Assembly: GCA_950106755.1 (NCBI GenBank)
Contig: OX467091.1
Location: 13,037,538 to 13,101,537 of the forward strand
Reading direction: 5' to 3'
Length of the DNA stretch: 64,000 nt
Source of the DNA: Climacium dendroides
Lineage: Eukaryota; Streptophyta; Bryopsida; Hypnales; Climaciaceae
A model generated the notes under the pieces. It was not told where the DNA came from. It did no database searches and saw only the letters and a list, made by a program, of their open reading frames with translations. Both the position numbers and the translations under genes were made by a program. Positions 36,241 through 46,547 of this stretch are shown here, one piece after another (the first letter of the stretch is position 1; each line of letters begins with the position of its first letter).

Positions 36241-36814
36241 GAACAAAACGTTTGCCGACAGATACAAGCAATACAAATCATCTCATATTAAGCTCTTCCT
36301 GAATTCTTCTCAGTGTCAAACGCTTAGACTTCGCATAAAGCTTTTGCTGCAATGAATTTTAATCTACGAGTCAATGATTTCTTCGTAATCCGCAACTGCA
36401 ATTTCAGTAAGCTCTCTATATTTTGAGTTGTAATGGAGACGTAACAATGTTGACTGTGTAACGATGTGGACTTCAAATCAATACAAACCTTGTAGGAAAG
36501 CGTCATGTCGATTCTTGCTGTATCATGTATAATACTGGTTGGAATCTATCCCGATAGAACTGGAGGTGATAGAAAATATTGTGGTGTCCCGATCTTTCTG
36601 TTGTTTCTCTAATTATATCCGTGGTAGTGGTGCTCGTACCTCTTGATACTGAAAACTTCTTTCTGCTGAATTTCAGATTGACTGGTACGAAATTGCTAAC
36701 CTTCAGAGAGAACCCTAAATTTAAGAGTGACAGGAGTACCGGAAGTTGATTCCAAGTGCTGGGCGATTGTCCTGGTGGATCTGGTTGTTGATTTTGAGTG
36801 CTGGCTTTTGGCAG
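36241..36814. other. Non-coding DNA before the methyltransferase exon
   Basis: No recognisable frame. It probably holds an intron of the destroyed methyltransferase gene, since a good acceptor (CTTTTGGCAG) ends it at 36814, but I could not find the preceding exon. Confidence 0.4.
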
Positions 36815-37017
36815 GTTTCTAGATACTGATTTCTACGACGTGCCCCGATTCGTCACCCACATTGGTGACCCTGCAATCCGAGCGTTCACCAAATACTATT
36901 CCACTGCCCTCCCATCGAGCAACACACTTGGTGTGGCGGTGCTGGACATGTGCAGCAGCTGGATTAGCCATTACCCCAAGGGCTACAAGCAAGAGAGGAT
37001 TGTAGGGTTAGGTCTCA
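36815..37017 (+). pseudogene. Methyltransferase gene, left half of the interrupted exon
   Basis: After an acceptor at 36814 the frame reads FLDTDFYDVPRFVTHIGDPA, then TKYYSTALPSSNTLGVAVLD, MCSSWISHYPKGYKQERIVG and LGL, where it is cut by a Harbinger element. It matches the start of a plant family of SAM-dependent methyltransferases (Methyltransf_11 type). VLDMCSSWISH corresponds to motif I, where the methyl donor binds. The frame resumes exactly on the far side of the element at 40519. The substrate of this family is not known to me, and the first exon is not identifiable. Confidence 0.8.
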
Positions 37018-37345
37018 GGGGGCGCTTCACACTATGGCCGACCAAGTTGAGAGGCTGTGGAATTGAGTGGCCAAACTTTTGGTGAGAGGTCAAAGAAATG
37101 GGCAATAAATGATAGGATTTGGAGCCTTCGGCCGGCCATAAGTGTGAAGCCTCCAAAGGCCAAGTCCAAAGTCCAAACCCTTGGCAATGAACTCCCATGG
37201 CCTCTCAACTTGGACGGTCATAGTGTGAAGCCTCCAAAGGCCAAGGTCAAGGCCGAACCCATATCATTTGTTTGGCTTGTATCCATGTCTCTTCACATGA
37301 AAAATCCATCCAATTTCTGAAATTTTCCTCTCACATTCTTTAACC

Positions 37346-38809
37346 ATGGATTCTAGAAAGGAACGCATTCTTGTTCTACTTTTGGTTTTCATGGTCATGA
37401 AGTGTGTTATTGTGGGCATTTTGGCATTGCAAAAACTTGCAATTTTTGAGCAAAATGTCCAAATGATGATGATGGCAATTTTTATTGCCCAAGGACGAAG
37501 AGTGAATGTTCAAAGGAGGCATTGGCAAATTCCAAGATATGGAGGTTTTTTGGAGCATGAATTGATGGGGTCATTTTCAGATGATGATTTTCGAAAGCGG
37601 ATGAGGGTGAGTCAATCTACATTTCAATATCTATGCACTCTTTTAGGGCTTGCTTTGAAGAAAAAGGATACATATTTCAGAGAAAGTATAAGTGTGGAGC
37701 GGAGGATTGCCATAACTCTTTCACGTTTAGCTACAGGTAATTCATTGCAAATGATTGGTGATTTATTTGGTGTGGGATTGAGTACAACTTCTATCATAGT
37801 GAGAGATTGCTGCGAAGCTATTAGGATTCATTTGAGACCATTGGTTTTTAAGAAACCAAATCTTGCTTGGATGAAAAAAATAGCAAATGGTTTTGAAGCC
37901 CTACATGGTATTCTGCTTATTCTAGGGGCAATAGATGGTAGCCACATTCCTATTCTAGCACCATCCCATGATCCTATAGCATACTATTGCCGAAAGGGAT
38001 ATTATTCATGTTTACTACAAGGAGTTGTAGATGCTAATTGCAAGTTTTGGGACTATGATTTTGGATGGGCTGGCCGGATTCATGATTGAGCCTTATTTCA
38101 GAAATCTGAAATTGGGAAGAAGACTATGAGAGGTGCATTTCTACCTTATAAATTCATAAGTGATGCAGCATATCCTATGAGGCCTTGGTTTTACTCACCA
38201 TTCAAAGGAGAAAGAGAAGGGTTGCCTAGGAGTAAAGCACATTGGAATTTTATCCAATCAAGCACCCGTATGGCTGTAGAAAGAGCATTTGGAATGTTGA
38301 AAGGAAGATGGCGCATATTACTAAAAAGAATAGACATGCCACTTCAAAATGTGCCTAACATTGTTACAGCATCTCTATATCTTCACAATCTATGCATTCT
38401 AGAAAATGATGAATTTTGCATGGATTGGGCCAAAGAAGCTGAAAAGGAGCTGCAAGGTGAAGCAAATATGACATTTGGAAACATGCACAAAATTGATATG
38501 TTTCACTTTTTGGAAGCATCATTGCGGGAAATGAGGGATCTCCAAGCCAGAAATCCACAAGGTGAAGAAACTCCATTCATAGAATCGGAAGAAGAAGAAC
38601 AAATTGAGAATGAAGAAAATCCAGCATCTGAAGAAACAAAGGCAAAACGACAAGAGAAAATGAAGAACATGTTGGCTGATTCAACTCGAGTTCATCTATT
38701 GTTAGCGGAGAGTTTTTACAAAAGTCATTTGTCTAGAAATTCAGCCATTCAATTTGAAAACTGTGCACATGATGATGATGATGATGATTGTAGCCTAGAT
38801 GAAGAGTAG
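37346..38809 (+). pseudogene. Harbinger transposase (DDE_Tnp_4), one in-frame stop
   Basis: A frame of 488 codons starts at ATG 37346 and ends at 38809, broken only by TGA at 38087-38089. Residues 82-165 form a helix-turn-helix-like region (FRKRMRVSQSTFQYL, LATGNSLQMIGDLFGVGLST). The catalytic blocks are ILGAIDGSHI (D197), GVVDANCKFWDYDFGWAGRI with HD before the stop, and after it RMAVERAFGMLKGRWRIL with the catalytic Glu. The tail is acidic (DDDDDD near the end). The enzyme would excise and insert the element together with the Myb-like partner. The single stop removes the Glu, so no active protein is made unless it is read through. No other damage is visible. Confidence 0.9.
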
Positions 38810-38815
38810 CATACT

Positions 38816-39990
38816 CTAGAGCTTATTGATCAAACGATCAAATTTGTGGTCTACTCTTTCTAGGAGTTCATTTGTTCTCTCAAAGTTTTTCATCAAACCT
38901 GTGCTAGTTTCTGCCATTTTCTCAAAGATATCAATAGCTCTATCATGGAAGCTTTGTTTACCTTTTGACGGTGGTGTAGCAATCGTTGTTGGAGTTGGTG
39001 CACCTTCTACATCATTTGGGGTTGAATTGTCTTGATTTTGTAGATGATCAGTGGTTGTTGCCGAGACATGCTTCATGATCTGCCCAGCTTGGTGATACCA
39101 CTCATCCAAAGCATCATAGAATTTGCTCTCTTGTCGATTATTGCCAGAAATGCCATTAGCCATTTTGTCTTCTTTGTAAGCATCAAAAATGACCTTGAAT
39201 TTCTTACGGCATGTTACAGCAATACGGTTGAATTTTGGTAGCATGACAACCATTCTAGCATGAAGCCTCACCCAAGTATCAATCCCTAGAAAAAAAATGA
39301 ACAAAAAACATGAAGAAATAATCAAAAATGGCATTGGAAGAACAATTACAGCACATGTGCTCACTGTGAAAGAAGACTATGTAGGATATAAATGAGAAAA
39401 GAAGGTGACCTTCATCAAGGAAAGGAAGTAGGTGGGAATTAGGTGGATACCATGCTAAGTCTCCCCATTGTGATGGTGGAGACTAGGGTTCAAATCCCAC
39501 CGGCATCACCCATTTGCGAAGCTAATGGGGAGAAAGGGGGGCAAATTTAGGGGCCGTGGTGGCCGGGCACGGGCTCGCAGCGAAGGCAAAGGCCTTTAGG
39601 CCCCCAATCCTCAATCCGAATCATTTTGCAAAAAATTTAAAATGCAGGGTAAAAAAATTATACCTTGTTTTTTGCCGTTTCTGATGAATTCTGGCTCCAT
39701 CTCCCCCTTCAATGCAATCAATTGAAGCACCTCCGAATCTTCATACTTTCGAGTTGCCTCTTCGCCTTCACCTTCACCTTCTCCTTCAATTTTCACTACC
39801 ACCTTCTTTTTAGGAGCTGCTCTTTTCTTTGGAATAGCCTTTTGCTTGGAACCCACTCTCTTTTTGGAGGATCCTATAATCTCACAATCGCCTCCCTTAA
39901 CAACCCTTTCAACATTTATCTCTTGACTCTCTTCTATTCTACTCTCTCTGATTTCAGTTGAAAAGGATTAAAATGCTGCATCAGGATTTG
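38816..39990 (-). CDS. Harbinger accessory protein, Myb/trihelix type (two exons)
   Basis: A 3' exon (39285-38816) and an upstream exon ending at 39664 join through a GT-AG intron to read GEMEPEFIRNGKKQGIDTWV, RLHARMVVMLPKFNRIAVTC, RKKFKVIFDAYKEDK. This is a trihelix/Myb-like DNA-binding domain followed by a Ser/Thr/Pro-rich linker and a C-terminal helix (FEKMAETSTGLMKNFERTNE). In PIF/Harbinger elements the Myb-like protein binds the ends and brings the transposase into the nucleus. The N-terminus is basic (PKKRAAPKKK) and then acidic (EGEGEGEGEE). I could not find a convincing ATG. An in-frame TAA near 39970 suggests decay or another exon upstream. It converges on the transposase with 6 bp between stop codons. 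Confidence 0.65.
39420..39600 (+). repeat. tRNA-like / SINE-like fragment in the intron of the Myb-like gene
   Basis: GGTTCAAATCC at about 39487 matches the tRNA B-box consensus almost perfectly and is followed by CACCGGCATCACC. A 10-bp inverted repeat (TCTCCCCATT and AATGGGGAGA) encloses it. I could not fold a full tRNA: acceptor and T-stem pairing are poor and no good A box is seen. A tRNA-derived SINE fragment is the simplest reading. Confidence 0.35.
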
Positions 39991-40275
39991 GAGTGAAAAT
40001 TTTTTCTGCCCCTACCAAATGCTATTGGCTGCAAAAGAAAGGGTTTTGAGAGAAATTTTCCATCTTCTCTACTTGCAAAAAAATGAGAGAGAAAACTAAC
40101 AACAAAGAGCTGCCAAAAATTGGAGCGATTTCTATCAAGATGCACAAGAGAGAAAGAAGAAGAAGTTGCTTCCGACTTTTTGCCTTGCAAAACCAGTCCG
40201 TTACTCCATTGAGATCCAACGGCTCAGATCTTGTCAGTTTTTTATTTATTTTTATTTATTTTATTTTATTTTTCT

Positions 40276-40360
40276 TCGAAATTCGACGACCTCTCGGCTG
40301 GAGTTTGGGTCGAGTATTTTTGCTCAACCCAAACTCCAGCCGAGAAGCTGTCGAATTTCA
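40276..40360. repeat. Long hairpin near the right end of the Harbinger element
   Basis: CTCGGCTGGAGTTTGGGT pairs with ACCCAAACTCCAGCCGAG across a loop of about 15 nt. Outer bases (GAAATTCGAC and GTCGAATTTC) extend the stem to about 35 pairs with few mismatches. It lies 155 bp inside the right terminus, in the non-coding subterminal region. Confidence 0.8.
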
Positions 40361-40518
40361 CAAATTTCCCTGACAATCTGTCAATTTTGAGGGTGACGGG
40401 CTTTGGGCTGTGCCTCATAGTGTGAAGGCTCGAGAGGCCGTCTAAGCGGGTTTCTGGAATCTGATTGGTTGAAATTGACGGCCTCTCGACCGACGGCCAT
40501 AGTGTGAAGCGCCCCTCA

Positions 40519-40905
40519 ATGAAGCAGAGTTGAAAAAGAACGATGTGTTGATAGAGTATGGCGTGCCAGATTTAAACGTGAATCTGACGCAGACAACTCG
40601 TTTGACGTGATCACCAATGTCGTTAGTGTCGACTACTTGACAAAGCCCTTAGAGTTTTTTAAGGAAATGCACCCATGAATCCAACCCTTCCCTTTGCAGA
40701 CAATTCGTTTGACGTGATCACCAATGGTGAATCCAACCCTTCCCTTTGTAGACAATTCGTTTGACATGATCACCAATGGTGAATCCAACCCTTCCCTTTG
40801 CAGACAATTCGTTTGACGTGATCACCAATGTTGTTAGTGTTGACTACTTGACCAAGCTCTTAGAGATTTTTAAGGAAATGCACTGAGTTCTCAAACTTGG
40901 AGGAT
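40519..40905 (+). pseudogene. Methyltransferase gene, right half, with 52-bp tandem duplication
   Basis: Directly after the Harbinger element the frame resumes as NEAELKKNDVLIEYGVPDLN and VN. Then comes a shifted copy of ADNSFDVITNVVSVDYLTKP, followed by three copies of a 52-bp unit encoding NPTLPFADNSFDVITN (starts near 40681, 40733, 40785). The last copy continues VVSVDYLTKLLEIFKEMH, a stop, and VLKLGGLAML. Intact relatives have this order once (post-motif I, motif II and the FKEMHRVLKPGG region). As 52 is not a multiple of three, each repeat changes frame and the gene cannot work. Confidence 0.8.
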
Positions 40906-40924
40906 TGGCTATGCTTCCTCACAA

Positions 40925-41310
40925 AAACAATCTCCATATGGACATCGACTGGTGATGTTGATCATTGAGCTATGCTTCCTCACAAAAGCGATCTCCATAT
41001 AGACATCGATTGGTGATGTTGATCATGAGCTATGCTTTCTCACAAAAGCGATCTCCATATGGATCACAAAAGTGATGTCTACTGGTGATGTTGATCATGA
41101 GCTATGCTTCCTCACAAAAGCGATCTCCATATGGATCACAAAAGTAATGTCTACTGGTGATGTTGATCATGAGCTATGCTTCCTCACAAAAGCGATCTCT
41201 ATATGGATCACAAAAGTGATGTCTACTGGTGATGTTGATCATGAGCTATGCTTCCTCACAAAAGCGATCTCCATATGGATCACAAAAGTGATCTCTATAT
41301 GGACATCGAC
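40925..41310 (+). repeat. Tandem array made from the methyltransferase exon (left part, 72-bp in-frame units)
   Basis: The segment encoding CFLTKAISIWTSTGDVDH of the methyltransferase is repeated. Units start at ACTGGTGATG near 41081, 41153 and 41225 with exact 72-bp spacing (24 codons), preceded by shorter units near 40949 and 41008. Because 72 is divisible by three, one open frame (41072-41359) runs through the repeats, giving DHELCFLTKAISIWITKVMS three times over. It ends at the TA where the pogo element inserted. Confidence 0.85.
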
Positions 41311-41519
41311 TACACTAAAATTGGTAAATAGTGTTGGCAACACTAATTATCCCAACTAACACTAATAGCGATGTGCACGCTTAGTGTTAGATCTTTTTGT
41401 ACCGATTCTAACACTATTTTAGTTTTGAAGTAAATTTCCGTCATTTCAGAATTTGTAGAAGAGTGCATTTAGTGTTAGATGGTAACAAAATATAGAAGTT
41501 GGAATGATTGGGAAAATCT

Positions 41520-42015
41520 GGTGTATGAAATGCTGAAATGTTGAAATGTTGAATTGCTGAAATGCTGAATTGCTGAAATGCTGAAATGTTGGAATGTTGA
41601 AAAGCCCAAAAAACAACAATGAAATGGTGAAATAACCAAAAAAACAATGAAATCCTGAAATAAATGTTGAAAGCCCCCCAAAACAATGAAATGGTGAAAA
41701 GCCCCCCAAAAACAATGAAATCTTGAAATAAATGGTGAAAAGCCCCCCAAAACAATGAAATCCTGAAATAAATGGTGAAAAGCCTAGAAAAACAATGAAA
41801 TCCTGAAATAAATGGTGAAAAGCCCAAAAAAACAATGAAATCCAGAAATCAATGTTGAAAAGCCCAACAAAACACTGAAATCCAGAAATCAATGTTGAAA
41901 AGCTCCCAAAAAACAATAAAATCCTGAAAAGTTGGAAAGTTAAATGAAATCCTGAAATAAATGCTGGAAAGCCCAAAAAAACAATGAAATGGTGAAATAA
42001 ACAATACAATGGTGA
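41520..42015. repeat. Tandem array in the pogo element
   Basis: First come 10- to 20-bp variants of GCTGAAATGTTGAAAT (41530-41600). Then about nine copies of a unit of roughly 45-50 bp with AACAATGAAATCCTGAAATA, AATGGTGAAAAGCCC and runs of C or A follow. Frames through it encode repeated FHCFGG-type strings and are not genes. It lies between the transposase stop and the left terminus. Confidence 0.8.
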
Positions 42016-42161
42016 AATGCTAAAATTTTTCATAATGTGTGTATATTGCAAAATATAGGAAGAGTCAAAAGTACAATATAATAGTCGTAGCTGTAGGCCA
42101 GAAATTGAAGGGAAAAAACAGTAAAAATTGAAAAAAAGATCTCTAAATTGCCCTATTTAAA

Positions 42162-43682
42162 TTAGGCACTTCTTGCCCTTGGAAGTATTGCAAATGTTTT
42201 GCAATAATGTTTTTGGAGATGTGGAAATAATTGTCCAACACTCCAAGATCCATCAAGTCCTAATGCCAAGCCACAACGAATCATTGCTTTTCTAGCATAG
42301 GAGATGTTGTCACAATCCACCTCTCTATTAACATCTTCTATACTATCAATAGCCAATTGTAGGAAAAAACGTTTCCCTGGATTGGTCAACTTCCCTGACC
42401 ATTGTCCATCTGCCTGGGGTGCATTTTGCCAAGCATTTTCTTGTATTAACTGAATTTTTTTGGCTTCCCACTGTCTTGTCCATGCATCTTTGATCTTTGA
42501 AATCAAGAATGTATCTGCTGGTTGGCAAAGGTGAATAGAATAAGGAGGTAAAAATTTGAAGACTGTATTTTTGACTACTAAGACATCAGCCAACCTAGGG
42601 GTCACCGTATGGCCGGTACAATTATCAAGCCATATGATCTTCATGCGGTGATGAAGATCGGCTTGATATGCCCGATTTTCCAAAAAATATTCGGGTAAGA
42701 TGGTTTGGTCCATCCACCCTTTAGGACCTAACCTATAAGACACCTCGGGAATATTATTAATTAGACCTCGTATAGGGTAGCTCCTATTTTCATTTGTGAA
42801 AATGAGCATAGGAGCTTTTATCATAGCACGCCGGCCTCCTGAAATACGAATCACCATAGTCATAGACTCTCCACCCGAAACCACTTTAGCATATTTGACT
42901 GTTGTATCCCCCCGAAACCCTAAAGTGCGTCCATTGTCAAGATTGACAACAAAATGGGTTTCATCCAGATTTTCCATTAGATTTTCATCAAATTCCCCGG
43001 ATGCAAATCCCCTTTGCAAAACCCCCAAATGATAGGCGGTTTGTTGTTCGATTTGGAGTTCTTTTTGAGGACTACAAGTCAAACGGCCACGTTGGGAGAG
43101 GAGGACTATGTTGTGGTTCTTCATGAATTGATTGACCCAATTCGGGGTAATTTTGTTAACCAACAAAATATTATCCTTTGGGTCAATAGATTGGGCTGTG
43201 AAATTGGACTTGGGAGCTACGAGAATGGAAAGGGCCAACTCACGAAGAAGAAGAGAAGAAAACTTTACACCTGATTTTCGAAGGCGGTTGAATTCTTCAA
43301 GTAAAAGTGGGTACAAATATTGTACCCATTCACTTTTTTTCTTGCCTCGGCCTGGTCTGGCTTTTGGACAATGGCGCCGCCTTATGCCCAATCGGTTGCG
43401 GCTGCACGAGAATGCAGTGATTTAGGCTGCATTTTCTGCATTGTCCTCATCGAATTGGTGGCGTTGCTGCTACCATCGGCCGGCTTTTACAAGGTTGGCA
43501 GGGCGCTGTCCACGAAAATGTTCTGGAAATGCTTGAATTACGCGAACATTTAGGCCATGCTCATCGTAAATGGCGACATCCTCCACCATCCAAGCAGTGA
43601 CAGCTTGTCGAGTTGCAATGCTGGAAACTTGTTGGAGGCGTCGGGGAGAAGCATTGAGATCAGCAAGTGGAGGGCGGTCCAT
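42162..43682 (-). pseudogene. pogo-type transposase (DDE_1), two in-frame stops
   Basis: One frame of 507 codons runs from ATG at 43682 to 42162. It is broken by TAG and TAA between about 43470 and 43428 only. The long uninterrupted part (409 codons from 43391) has a basic region, GVKFSSLLLRELALSILVAP (helix-turn-helix-like), NLDETHFVVNLDN (first Asp), IIWLDNCTGH (second Asp), and LPPYSIHLCQPADTFLISKI (third Asp, 36 residues after the second). This is the DDE_1 fold of pogo/Tigger enzymes, which act at TA sites. At the first stop the older copy at 32.8 kb has Trp (ASRWW), so TGG to TAG explains it. A short intron could also remove both stops, but the older copy has no such gap. Confidence 0.88.
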
Positions 43683-44400
43683 GATGGGCTAGAAAACCCA
43701 GAAAAAAATGGTTTTAAAAAAATGACGACAAAAACAAACAAACCATCTTTCACAGTAAATAGAAGAGGAAGAGAAATCCAATGGTGTAATCAAAAGTTGA
43801 ATTGCATACCTCAATTGAAAGTTAGGGGCACCGGAAGATTCAAATTCAAATTGAAGTGGCAATGGAATCGGCGGGAGTCATCGGACTATAAACAACCCCC
43901 CCCAAAGCTCACAATGTGGACTGAAATTTTCAAGAAGCTCTCCAAAACTGTCTTGTGCTCCCAAGGTGGCGCCCACAATGTGGAAGGAAGAAAAACTCCA
44001 ACCCAAAACTGAAATTGCGAATGGATTCTAGGAATGTGCTGTAGGGGCAAAGCCTAACCAAAACTGAATACCACAATGGGCTGAAATTGCAGTGCGCCAG
44101 GTAAGGGATGAATCGCCGGACATGAAGCAAACAAACAAAAAACAAAAATTCCAGGGAAGGAAAAAACTTCCACGGCGAGAGAGAAGACCAAAAGTAAAGT
44201 TTCCAGGGAAGGCCAAGATTTTGGGGGCGGGGTCAGAAATTGTGGTTCCCAAAATTGAGGTTTCTAAGGTAGGGCCAGATTTAGGTGGCACAAATTAAGT
44301 GCCCAACACTATTTACACATAAGTTGGAAAATAGTGTTGGGGGTAAAAACCAGGGAATGACACTAATTATCACCCAACACTATTTACCAATTTTAGTGTA

Positions 44401-44751
44401 GTGATGTTGATCATGAGCTATGCTTCCTCCATATGGACATCGACTGGTGATGTTGATCATGAGCTATACTTCCTCCATATAGACATCGACTGGTGATGTT
44501 GATCATGAGCTATGCTTCCTCCATTTGGACTGATGTTAATCATGAGCTATGCTTCCTCCATCTGGACATCGACTGGTGATGTTGATCATGAGCTATGCTT
44601 CCTCCATTTGGACTGATGTTAATCATGAGCTATGCTTCCTCCATCTGGACATCGACTGGTGATGTTGATCATGAGCTATGCTTCCTCCATATGGACATCG
44701 ACTGGTGATGTTGATCATGAGCTATGCTTTGATCATGAGTAGGGTTACATG
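44401..44751 (+). repeat. Tandem array made from the methyltransferase exon (right part)
   Basis: After the pogo element, units of GATGTTGATCATGAGCTATG, CTTCCTCCATATGG and ACATCGACTGGT continue. Two unit lengths alternate (about 46 bp and shorter variants with CTCCATTTGGACTGATGTTA). They are the same gene-derived sequence as on the left but shorter, lacking the CACAAAAGCGATC part. The array stops at about 44735, where the first CGGACG-rich island begins within 20 bp. Confidence 0.8.
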
Positions 44752-45000
44752 GACGTCCGGACGGACGTCCAGCGTCTACGTCCGCCGACATAAGACGTTC
44801 TGACCGTCCAGCGGACGGGGAGGCGGACGGGGAGGCGGACGAGAGGCGGACGGGAGGGCGGACCGGGAGGCGGACGGGGAGGCGGACGGGGAGGCGGACG
44901 AGAGGCGGACGGGAGGGCGGACCGGGAGGCGGACGGGGAGGCGGACGGGAAGGTGGACGGGGCAAACGGGTCAGTGTGGGGTCGTCCGATCGGGGCATCT
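44752..45000. repeat. GC-rich island A (CGGACGG repeats)
   Basis: Short units such as GGAGGCGGACGG and AGGCGGACGAG are repeated with a higher-order period of about 59 bp (GAGAGGCGG at 44841 and 44900). The island ends GTCCGATCGGGG. It is extremely GC-rich against AT-rich flanks. It begins right at the end of the methyltransferase-derived array. Pro/Arg-rich frames on the minus strand are a by-product of the repeat. Confidence 0.85.
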
Positions 45001-46547
45001 GGTGGAAAATGGGGTAAACTTCGGTGTAGGGATGAAACCATGGGTTTTTTTCCAATTTTTGGAGAATTGCTAAAGTGGCAATATATGACAAAATAATGTT
45101 ACTAAATTTTTTAGTATTCATTTATATTTTGGATAGAATTATCTTTTCATCGACATATTTAGATGAGTTACATTTGATGTGCGCAATTTCATCCAATTTT
45201 TTTTCTTTCAAATTCGAGCAATTTGGCATTATCATCCAATTTTTCTTCAAATTTAACCTATAGATTTGGTGCAGTCCATTTTTTTTAGGCATTTGGGCCT
45301 TCAATTGGCCCAAGAAAACAATGGTTGATGGTTCAAACAAATTCAATCATCCAAATAACCATAGGATGTTGTAACCCCTACATGCCGAAGCCTTATTTTC
45401 AAATTTAAACTTCCTTTAATTTGCTCTAAATTGAACAAAGAGCCCACATTTTGGTAAGATGTATCAATTTTTTTGGAATTGTAACCATACAAATTCAAAC
45501 TAGACTTGTTAGAGATTGCATAGGAAAAGAAAGCACAACAATATCACTTGTAGAGTGAAAGATTATAACATTTGACAATGATGCTGTTAAAATCGCAAAA
45601 AAAAGTTGAAGCCTTTTTGGCAAGGCAAATCTAAAATGTTGGGGACCCAAAGAATATGAGGTTAATGGGCCAAACTTGTCCAATCAATTTACAGCTTTGC
45701 AAAATTTACTCTATAATTTTTTAATATGAATTTCCAATATGAATTTTCCTCCAAGATCTACTATATTTGAGGCTCATTTCCAAAAGCTCTTAACACAAAA
45801 GAAAAGTCAAGATTGCACAAGGTACCCTTGCATAATATCTCTTTCAGAAAAATCATTGTCCTTTAATTGCAAGATCGGACTTCTGGAGCCAAAAGTAGAC
45901 TTCAAAAAGAATTTCCCAAAATTATTACCTCACTAAAATGATGAAAAATAGTTAGGTTTTACTGAACTTCTAAGTTTTGCAAACACCATATTTAATATTT
46001 TGGTATCTCAAGCATTTAGGGGGTAATTACTATTTTTTTTTAACATCTTAATGAAGCCGACAAACCCGTTGCATTCAAAAAATTAACAAGACACCATTGA
46101 TACCAAACAAAAAACCATGCTTCTAGAATCTAGAAGACAATTTACAATTACACATAATACATTGTCCAATTGAATATCTTCAACCATACATGGCAAATTG
46201 AAGAATTGGAAGACCATATAATTTAAAACAAAAACTTCCCAATCTTGCAAATACCAACTTAAAAAATCACAATTTTCGTAATTGCAGGGTTTTAGACTTT
46301 TCTATGCAAAATTGCAAACCAACAATGACAAAAGATAGGGACAATTCACACACTTTAAAAATCATTATCAATTAAAATATCCTCGTCAATTACAAAGGCA
46401 CATAAAAGTCCAACTACATTGGCATTCATTGGTCTTAAAAAATCAAAATGGTGCACATATGCTATGCAACTATGTAATTCGCATACATACTACTTGGCAT
46501 CTATGCATACTACCAGCCTATATACTTATATGAACTATTCTTGAACT
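45001..46547. other. AT-rich block between island A and the kinase gene
   Basis: Non-coding. The part at 45480-45840 is clearly related to 48765-49135 (same orientation) and to 51363-51530 (inverted). It shares words such as ACAAATTCAAACTAGAC, AAAGCACAACAATATC and ATTTGAGGCTCATTTCCAAA. It lies in the 3' flank of the minus-strand kinase gene and is the best evidence that the neighbouring units are members of one repeat family. Confidence 0.7.

Larger units (their letters stand above)
37018..40515. mobile_element. PIF/Harbinger element, 3498 bp, inserted in a coding exon
   Basis: The ends are inverted copies starting GGGGCGCTTCACACTATGG, with one extra G on the left. They are flanked by TCA on both sides (37015-37017 and 40516-40518). 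Removing the element and one TCA leaves the methyltransferase frame continuous. Inside, it has the two genes typical of the superfamily: a DDE transposase on the plus strand and a Myb/trihelix-like gene on the minus strand, arranged convergently. The copy is young enough to keep good ends, but the transposase has one stop, so it is probably not autonomous. Confidence 0.93.
41313..44398. mobile_element. Tc1/mariner-pogo element, 3086 bp, inside the array
   Basis: Both ends begin CACTAAAATTGGTAAATAGT and continue identically to about 25 bp, in inverted orientation. The dinucleotide TA flanks each side (41311-41312 and 44399-44400), the duplication typical of Tc1/mariner elements. Inside is one transposase gene on the minus strand and, near the left end, a long tandem array. 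A decayed relative lies at 32.8-34.95 kb. The repeat array interrupted by the element continues on its right side. Confidence 0.93.

Noticed and set aside
41072..41359. CRISPR-like direct repeats
   Set aside because: Units are contiguous, derived from a coding exon and have no unique spacers. The context is plant DNA.
41441..42051. Overlapping minus-strand frames with FHCFGG-like repeats
   Set aside because: They come from the tandem array in the pogo element in several frames at once, as repeats without stops do.
43403..43474. A 70-nt intron removing both stops in the newer pogo transposase
   Set aside because: Possible donor and acceptor sites exist, but the older copy has uninterrupted aligned coding sequence there (ASRWW), so nonsense mutation is more likely.
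44669..45121. Minus-strand frames rich in Pro and Arg over island A
   Set aside because: They are the translation of a GGAGGCGGACGG-type repeat, with no other gene feature.
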